From positions 1-26,416 of the forward strand of contig URVW01000028.1 of assembly GCA_900551435.1 (NCBI GenBank): a stretch of 26,416 nucleotides of DNA, in the 5' to 3' direction. Each line of letters starts with the position of its first letter. The stretch's first letter is position 1. Of this stretch, positions 22,176 through 26,416 are shown piece after piece. The translations under genes and the position numbers were made by a program. The notes beneath the pieces are model-generated. The model saw only the letters and a list, made by a program, of their open reading frames with translations. It did not search any database and was not told the DNA's origin. Origin of the DNA: an uncultured Faecalibacterium sp. Lineage in GTDB: Bacteria > Bacillota > Clostridia > Oscillospirales > Ruminococcaceae.

Positions 22176-22198
22176 TACATCTTTTTGCTATTTATAAC

Positions 22199-22774
22199 TT
22201 ACTTGAGCAGGACTTCGTTCACCGCGTCGGTCAGGTCCTCATTGCACTCGTTGGAAGCGATGGCCATGACCACCAGCTTGTCGCTGTTGGCGATGATGGC
22301 ATTTTCCACGTTGGCCTGTGCCGTGGCAAACTCAGCGTAGTTTCCGTAGAACGCTACCTGATCCTGCTGATAGGTCTTGAGCGTCTCCACGATCTCGTCC
22401 GCCTTGCCGCTGGCCGGCTCGATCACGAGAATCAGGCCCGCGTCGCCGTTGTCGTTGCTCTTGACGCCCTTGTAGCTGGCCACATCCTCTGCCTTCAGGC
22501 CGAAATCATACTGGATGTTCATGGCCGTCAGATCGAACCGGTTGGAGATGGGGTCCGCTTCCAGCAGGGTGTTCACCGCATCGGCCAGCTCGTCGGAACC
22601 ATTGCTCCCGTCATCGGGCAGAGCGCTGGTCACCTGCGACAGGGTGACCGAATCCGGCGCCGTCTCCGACGAGGACGAAGCGGTGGAAGAAGCAGAAGAA
22701 CCGCAGCCCGCCAGCAGAGCACAGCTCACAGCCAGCGCGGCGGTCGTTATCATCAGTTTTGAACGGTTTTTCAT
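22199..22774 (-). CDS. DUF4358 domain lipoprotein
   Basis: 191 aa. The signal peptide has lipobox LAGC, followed by a Ser/Ala/Thr linker, so it is a surface lipoprotein. The rest (about residues 70-190) matches the pattern of DUF4358, with the segments YDFGLKAEDVASYKG and ILVIEPASGKADEIVETLKTY, and a NANxE-like AQANVENAIIANSDKLVVMA near the end. The function is not established. The start ATG at 22774 has GAGGG (22787-22783) 8 nt upstream. It is just upstream of the MBOAT and DHHW genes in the same direction, which suggests a link to surface-polymer acylation. Confidence 0.82.
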   Translation of the reverse strand: MKNRSKLMITTAALAVSCALLAGCGSSASSTASSSSETAPDSVTLSQVTSALPDDGSNGSDELADAVNTLLEADPISNRFDLTAMNIQYDFGLKAEDVASYKGVKSNDNGDAGLILVIEPASGKADEIVETLKTYQQDQVAFYGNYAEFATAQANVENAIIANSDKLVVMAIASNECNEDLTDAVNEVLLK

Positions 22775-22850
22775 CAATTATTCCCTCTTTTGCATTCATT
22801 ACACACTTCCCGCTGCCCGCACCGCGTGTGCGGCACAACAGGACATTGTT

Positions 22851-22879
22851 ATCTTACCATACCGAAGCTGGAATTGCAA
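22851..22879 (-). promoter_or_regulatory. Sigma-A promoter of the DUF4358-MBOAT-DHHW cluster
   Basis: On the minus strand TTGCAA (22879-22874) and TAAGAT (22856-22851) are separated by 17 bp, about 75 bp before the start. The leader holds a CCGCAC/GTGCGG hairpin near 22820-22832. Confidence 0.6.
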
Positions 22880-22913
22880 ACGGTGCAGCGAAATTTTACG
22901 GTTTCTTCACCGC

Positions 22914-23789
22914 TCAGCCCGCGATGGTCTGCAGCTGGGCGATGTAGTCCTCGAAGCACAGGCCGCTGGCGCTGATCTTCGCGGCATTTTCCTTTCCCAC
23001 ATACCGCCAGTGCCACGGCTCATAGGTGATCTCGGTCTTGGCTTCCTCACCCTTGGGATAGCGCAGGATGAAGCCGTATTCCACCGCGTGCTCGCACAGC
23101 CAGCGGAAGGCGGCGGTGTTCTCAAAGCCCTCGTCCAGACCAGTGTGCTCGGGGCTGTTCAGGTCCGCAGCAAGGCCGCAGTTGTGCTCAGAATATCCCG
23201 GCGGGTTGACGATGGCGGCGGCCTTTTCCTTGGCCGTGGCTTCGTCGAAGCCCTGATCGCGGTAATACTGAGTCTTGCGCTCATAGAGCTTGGTCTGGTA
23301 GGACACGCTCCGATAGCCGCTCTGCATCCAGACGGTCACACCGTCAGCGGCAGCAGCCTTCTGCATCTCCAAAAAGGCGTCACAGGCCACGGTCTGCAGC
23401 GTTTTGTTCACGGCTGTGGACGAGCCGCACTCCTTGGTCTCAAAGGTGTAGTTGTCCGGCATTTTATTGGTATGGTTCACCAGCACCATCAGCGGGTCGG
23501 CCAGCATGGAAGCGGCTTCTGCCTGCGTCAGGCCCAGCGCATTGGCGGTGTTCTCAGCCTCCGCCACGCTCTCTGCGGCAGCACTGGAAGCCGACGGCAG
23601 ACTCACCGCGCTGGCGGCGCTGGCCGACGGGACCGGGGCGCTGCGGTGCAGCAGGAAGGACACGCCGCCCACGACGATGCAGACCACAGCGGTCAGGCCA
23701 GCCACCCGGCGGACGGCGCGATTCCGGCGACGGCGGCGCACTTCGGCGCGGGTCATGCGGCGGTGCGGATAAGACGAACGTTCATTCAT
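22914..23789 (-). CDS. D-alanyl-D-alanine carboxypeptidase, M15/VanY family
   Basis: 291 aa. A short Arg-rich cytoplasmic tail and one membrane segment (about residues 27-47) are followed by an Ala/Ser-rich linker and an extracellular M15B peptidase domain. Zinc and catalytic motifs are intact: SGYRSVSYQTKLY, PGYSEHNCGLAADLN (SxHxxGxAxD) and EPWHWRYVG (ExxH). It trims the terminal D-Ala from peptidoglycan stem peptides. The start at 23789 has AAGGAG (23802-23797) 7 nt upstream. It is divergent from spoVAC with 60 bp between the starts. Nothing links it to vancomycin resistance here: no vanHAX genes lie nearby. Confidence 0.92.
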   Translation of the reverse strand: MNERSSYPHRRMTRAEVRRRRRNRAVRRVAGLTAVVCIVVGGVSFLLHRSAPVPSASAASAVSLPSASSAAAESVAEAENTANALGLTQAEAASMLADPLMVLVNHTNKMPDNYTFETKECGSSTAVNKTLQTVACDAFLEMQKAAAADGVTVWMQSGYRSVSYQTKLYERKTQYYRDQGFDEATAKEKAAAIVNPPGYSEHNCGLAADLNSPEHTGLDEGFENTAAFRWLCEHAVEYGFILRYPKGEEAKTEITYEPWHWRYVGKENAAKISASGLCFEDYIAQLQTIAG

Positions 23790-23849
23790 GGATAGGCTCC
23801 TTGTATATTCTCTCCCTTTCCGGGCATCCTAGACCCGGAGGTGTTCGGC

Positions 23850-24290
23850 ATGAAGATGACAGCGCAGGAATACGCACGGCGGGTCCGGAAAGTCGGCCCG
23901 CATTCCCCCCTCGGCGTCGATTGTCTGTGGGCGTTCGGGGTGGGCGGCGGCATCTGTCTGCTGGGCGAAGTGCTCCGCCAGCGGTATCTGGCCCTCGGGC
24001 TGGAAGCCGACCTTGCCGGAACGCTGACCAGCTGCACCCTGATCGCCCTTTCCGCCGTGCTGACGACGCTGGGGTTGTACCAGAAGCTGGCCGCACGAGC
24101 CGGGGCGGGTTCGCTGGTCCCCATCACGGGTTTCGCGAACGCGGTGGTCAGTGCGGCCATCGAGTTCAAGACCGAAGGCCGCATCCTCGGGACCGGGGCG
24201 AAGATGTTCACCATCGCCGGTCCAGTCATCGTTTACGGGACCCTTGCCGCCGTGATCTATGGCGGGGTGCTCTGGCTGCTGGGCGGCTGA
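23850..24290 (+). CDS. spoVAC: Stage V sporulation protein AC
   Basis: 146 aa, a small polytopic membrane protein, part of the SpoVA channel that moves dipicolinic acid across the inner spore membrane. The family motifs are visible: HSPLGVDCLWAFGVGGGICLLGE, SLVPITGFANAVVSAAIEFKTEG and GTGAKMFTIAGPVIVYG. The start at 23850 is set by GGAGG (23837-23841) at 8 nt; a GTG at 23841 is in frame but overlaps the ribosome binding site. It is the first gene of an AC-AD-AE set, the usual clostridial arrangement. Confidence 0.94.
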   Translation: MKMTAQEYARRVRKVGPHSPLGVDCLWAFGVGGGICLLGEVLRQRYLALGLEADLAGTLTSCTLIALSAVLTTLGLYQKLAARAGAGSLVPITGFANAVVSAAIEFKTEGRILGTGAKMFTIAGPVIVYGTLAAVIYGGVLWLLGG

Positions 24291-24399
24291 TGCCCTCGTT
24301 TACAATACGCTTGACCGGGCGCGAAGATTGCAAGCTCCCGGCGAATGTTCAGTATACCACAAAAGTCGAAGAAAAACAGCCCTGAATGGAGGATTTTTT

Positions 24400-25425
24400 A
24401 TGGCGACCCGCTGCGGTGACACCCTGATCTTTCCAAAACCGCCCATCCTCGCGGCCCACGCCGCCGTCGGCGGAAAAAAAGAGGGCGACGGCCCGCTGGC
24501 CGCCGGGTTCGATGAATTGTCGGCGGACAACCAGTTCGGGCAGTCCAACTGGGAAGCTTCCGAAAAGCATCTGCTGCTGCGGGCGGCGCGCCTCTGCCTG
24601 AAAAAAGCACAGTGCACCGAAAAAGAAGTCAGCCTTGCGCTGGCCGGGGACCTACAGGCCCAGTGCACGGCCTCGAACTATGCCCTGCGGGAGCTGGGCA
24701 TCCCGTATGCGGGGCTGTTCGGGGCGTGCAGCACCATGGCCGAAGCGCTGGGGCTGGGCGCGGCGCTCTGCTCTGCCGGGATGGCCGACGGGCTTCTCGC
24801 CATGGCATCCAGCCATTTCTGCGCGGCAGAGCGTCAGTTCCGCACGCCGCTGAGCTATGGCGCCGTCCGCACCCCCACGGCCCAATGGACCGCCACCGCC
24901 GCCGGGGCCTGTCTGCTCCGCCCTGCAGGAGAGGGCGTCGGCATCCGGGCCGTGACCTTCGGGCGGGTGCAGGATTATCAGGTCAAGGACATCAACAACA
25001 TGGGCGCGGCCATGGCTCCTGCCGCCGCCGCGACCCTTCTGCACTATCTGCGGGACATCCACGCCGAGCCGCAGGACTTTGACGCCATTTACACCGGCGA
25101 CCTCGGCCAAGTGGGCAGCCAGCTGTTCCGGGAGCTTCTGGCCGCCGAGGGGCTTCTGATTAAAAACCACATCGACTGCGGATGCATCCTCTACGACGCC
25201 AAGGAACAGTCGGTCAAGAGCGGCGGCTCCGGGGCCGGGTGCTGTGCCGCCGTCCTCTGCGCCCACATCCTGCCCAAGCTGGAGCGCCGGACGAACAAGC
25301 GCGTTTTGTTCCTCGCCACCGGGGCACTGATGAGTCAGACCACCTTTTTGCAGAAGGAGAGCATCCCGGCCATCTCGCACCTCGTCGAGCTGACCGCACC
25401 CGAACAGAACGGAGGGACCATATGA
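24400..25425 (+). CDS. spoVAD: Stage V sporulation protein AD
   Basis: 341 aa, a thiolase-like-fold protein that binds dipicolinic acid in the SpoVA complex. Recognised by the N-terminal TLIFPKPP, FGQSNWEASEK, LAGDLQAQCTASNYALRELG, GLFGACSTMAEALGLGAAL and the SSHFCAAERQFRTPLSYGAVRTPTAQWT region split over the middle. The start at 24400 has GGAGG (24388-24392) 7 nt upstream. It follows spoVAC after a 109-nt gap that contains no gene or clear regulatory site. Its stop overlaps the spoVAE start (ATGA, 25422-25425). Confidence 0.94.
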   Translation: MATRCGDTLIFPKPPILAAHAAVGGKKEGDGPLAAGFDELSADNQFGQSNWEASEKHLLLRAARLCLKKAQCTEKEVSLALAGDLQAQCTASNYALRELGIPYAGLFGACSTMAEALGLGAALCSAGMADGLLAMASSHFCAAERQFRTPLSYGAVRTPTAQWTATAAGACLLRPAGEGVGIRAVTFGRVQDYQVKDINNMGAAMAPAAAATLLHYLRDIHAEPQDFDAIYTGDLGQVGSQLFRELLAAEGLLIKNHIDCGCILYDAKEQSVKSGGSGAGCCAAVLCAHILPKLERRTNKRVLFLATGALMSQTTFLQKESIPAISHLVELTAPEQNGGTI

Positions 25426-25778
25426 ATTACTTCTGGGCATTCGTCATCGGCGGCGGCATCTGCGTCATCGGCCAGCTCCTCATCGACCTGACCGGCCTGA
25501 CCCCCGCCCGCATCCTGACCGGCTACGTCGTCGCGGGCGTCATTTTATCCGCCATCGGCTGGTATGCCCCGCTGGCCGAATTTGCCGGGTGCGGGGCCAC
25601 GGTCCCCCTGCTGGGCTTCGGGCATCTTCTGGCCAAGGGCGTCCGCACCGCACTGGAAGAAGAGGGCGCGATCGGCATCCTCACCGGCGGGCTGACCGCT
25701 GCCGCCGCCGGCATCACCACCAGCCTTGTCTGCGGCGTCGTCTGCTCGTGGTTCGGCAAGAGTCATGACCAAAACTAG
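25422..25778 (+). CDS. spoVAE: Stage V sporulation protein AE
   Basis: 118 aa, a small membrane protein of the SpoVA complex, related to SpoVAC: FVIGGGICVIGQLLIDLTGLTPARILTGYVVAG and ATVPLLGFGHLLAKGVRTALEEEGAIGILTGGL. It overlaps spoVAD by 4 nt and has GGAGGG 5 nt upstream. The convergent terminator at 25784 follows directly. Confidence 0.93.
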   Translation: MNYFWAFVIGGGICVIGQLLIDLTGLTPARILTGYVVAGVILSAIGWYAPLAEFAGCGATVPLLGFGHLLAKGVRTALEEEGAIGILTGGLTAAAAGITTSLVCGVVCSWFGKSHDQN

Positions 25779-25783
25779 ACAAA

Positions 25784-25815
25784 AGGGGCTGTTGCAAAAT
25801 GATGCAACAGCCCCT
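25784..25815. terminator. Intrinsic terminator between spoVAE and the CsoR gene
   Basis: A perfect 13-bp stem AGGGGCTGTTGCA (25784-25796) with TGCAACAGCCCCT (25803-25815) and a 6-nt loop. The T-run is on the minus strand (TTTTGTC), so it mainly ends the csoR-like transcript. The stem shares the GGGGCTGTTGC core with the terminator at 2731. Confidence 0.85.
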
Positions 25816-25849
25816 GCATTCTGCGGCAAACTCGGCCTTTGCGGCCGTC

Positions 25850-26125
25850 TCAGCCCATATTCGCGAACCGTTCCACGGCCTTGGTGAAATCCTGAATGGT
25901 CTTGTCGGCGTCACCGTGCTCGATGCCATCCCGGACACAGTGCTGGATGTGGCCTTCCAGCACCACCTGCCCGCACTTGTGCAGGGCAGACTTGGCCGCG
26001 TTGATCTGGGAAAGGATGTCCTCGCAGGGAACATCCTCGTCGATCATCCGGTCAATGGCCTGCACCTGCCCGATGATCTTTTTCAGCCGACGGTGCAGAT
26101 TGTCGGCGTCCATGCATTGTCTCAT
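25850..26125 (-). CDS. csoR: CsoR/RcnR family metal-sensing repressor (copper-type ligands)
   Basis: 91 aa, an all-helical DNA-binding repressor. The core LHRRLKKIIGQVQAIDRMI is the family signature. The ligand set Cys34, His59, Cys63 has the same spacing (25 and 4) as the Cu(I) triad of CsoR, so it is probably a copper sensor; a persulfide sensor of the CstR type is less likely because of the His. The start at 26125 has GAGGT (26138-26134) 8 nt upstream; Met5 (26113) is an alternative. No copper exporter lies in the window, so its target may be elsewhere or it may regulate itself. Confidence 0.88.
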   Translation of the reverse strand: MRQCMDADNLHRRLKKIIGQVQAIDRMIDEDVPCEDILSQINAAKSALHKCGQVVLEGHIQHCVRDGIEHGDADKTIQDFTKAVERFANMG

Positions 26126-26141
26126 ACAAACGTACCTCTAT

Positions 26142-26150
26142 CCCGCAGGG
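26142..26150. promoter_or_regulatory. Possible CsoR operator core
   Basis: CCC-GCA-GGG between the promoter and ribosome binding site of the csoR-like gene, inside the wider pattern TATC...GATA. CsoR operators contain paired G/C tracts, but this site is shorter than usual. Confidence 0.25.
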
Positions 26151-26165
26151 TGTGTCGATAGCCCT

Positions 26166-26194
26166 ATTGTATCGGTTTTCGGTCTGTGCGTCAA
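26166..26194 (-). promoter_or_regulatory. Sigma-A promoter of the csoR-like gene
   Basis: On the minus strand TTGACG (26194-26189) and TACAAT (26171-26166) with a 17-bp spacer, about 40 bp upstream of the start. Confidence 0.75.
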
Positions 26195-26237
26195 GCCGCG
26201 CTTCGTGCCCGTTCGCGCACAGGATGTGCTAGGATAC

Positions 26238-26276
26238 AAAAACAAAAACCCCCGCACCGGAAACCGATGCAGAGGT
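26238..26276 (-). terminator. Intrinsic terminator of rpsT
   Basis: On the minus strand ACCTCTGCATCGG (26276-26264) pairs over 13 bp, three of them G-U, with CCGGTGCGGGGGT (26260-26248) around a TTT loop, followed by TTTTTGTTTTT. Confidence 0.9.
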
Positions 26277-26312
26277 TTTGTTCGTCAGTCGATCACTCGA
26301 TCAGGCCAAAAC

Positions 26313-26416
26313 TCAAGCGTTCTTGTTAGCACGCTTAGCCATGCGGCTGATCTTGCGAGAAGCGGTGTTCTTCTTGATGACACCCTTAGCGCGAGCCTTG
26401 TCGATCGCGGAAACAG
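26313..26416 (-). CDS. rpsT: Ribosomal protein S20, C-terminal part
   Basis: Partial: the frame enters from the right edge of the window and ends with TGA at 26315-26313. The visible 33 residues include IDKARAKGVIKKNTASRK and end in MAKRANKNA, the conserved basic C-terminus of the small-subunit protein S20. S20 binds 16S rRNA early in 30S assembly. The 5' end lies outside the window. Confidence 0.95.
   Translation of the reverse strand, partial: VSAIDKARAKGVIKKNTASRKISRMAKRANKNA

Noticed and set aside
23803..23831. GTATA and CATCCTA, resembling a sigma-G promoter before spoVAC
   Set aside because: The hexamers match the forespore consensus and the 17-bp spacing is near the expected value, but transcription would start at about 23838, inside the spoVAC ribosome binding site (23837-23841), leaving almost no leader.

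Overview
The window is a roughly 60% GC stretch of a Gram-positive, clostridial-type chromosome. Strong AGGAGG ribosome binding sites, sigma-A promoters with 17-bp spacers, spoVA genes, DUF3048/YerB and DUF4358 lipoproteins, and above all two small genes whose leaders closely resemble that of the Faecalibacterium anti-inflammatory protein MAM, point to Faecalibacterium or a close Oscillospiraceae relative. The genus assignment is an inference from gene content; no search was run.

Layout. Positions 1-86 hold tRNA-Lys(TTT) on the minus strand. Positions 330-2723 hold two tandem DUF3048 lipoproteins on the plus strand. Positions 2779-6551 are a secretion-rich block: three small proteins with an identical SRRxFLK twin-arginine signature, interleaved with a histidine phosphatase and an XRE regulator. 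Positions 6806-7441 encode a phosphoribosyltransferase-like protein and 7753-9123 a MATE exporter. Positions 9207-17565 (minus strand) are a complete histidine operon in the order hisZ-hisG fusion, hisD, hisC, hisB, hisH, hisA, hisF, hisIE and a PHP-type histidinol phosphatase; all ten steps from PRPP + ATP to histidine are covered. Thioredoxin follows at 17904-18215. Positions 18400-19180 hold two tandem double-glycine-leader (MAM-like) peptides. Positions 19384-22774 hold a DUF4358 lipoprotein, an MBOAT acyltransferase and a DHHW/AlgX-like protein, a cell-surface polymer O-acylation cassette. Positions 22914-23789 encode a VanY-type carboxypeptidase. Positions 23850-25778 hold spoVAC-spoVAD-spoVAE. 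The window ends with a CsoR-type copper sensor (25850-26125) and the 3' end of rpsT.

Two things stand out. First, the tandem pair of MAM-like precursors at 18400-19180 shares a near-identical 25-residue leader ending in GG and has a good promoter, but no dedicated exporter lies in the window. Second, a dispersed 132-175 bp element occurs three times (7542-7716, 12260-12391, 22027-22158). It folds into a closed multibranch structure with an outer stem and three hairpins. The stems show compensatory changes between copies, and two of the three copies sit inside the loop of an intrinsic terminator. The uninterrupted terminators at 2731-2766 and 25784-25815 share the stem core GGGGCTGTTGCA with these interrupted ones, which suggests a structured repeat that settles in terminator loops. 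The third copy sits between hisH and hisA and supplies two bases of the hisH stop codon.

All assignments come from reading motifs, gene order and ribosome binding sites by eye. Starts were set by Shine-Dalgarno spacing and often differ from the longest open frame.
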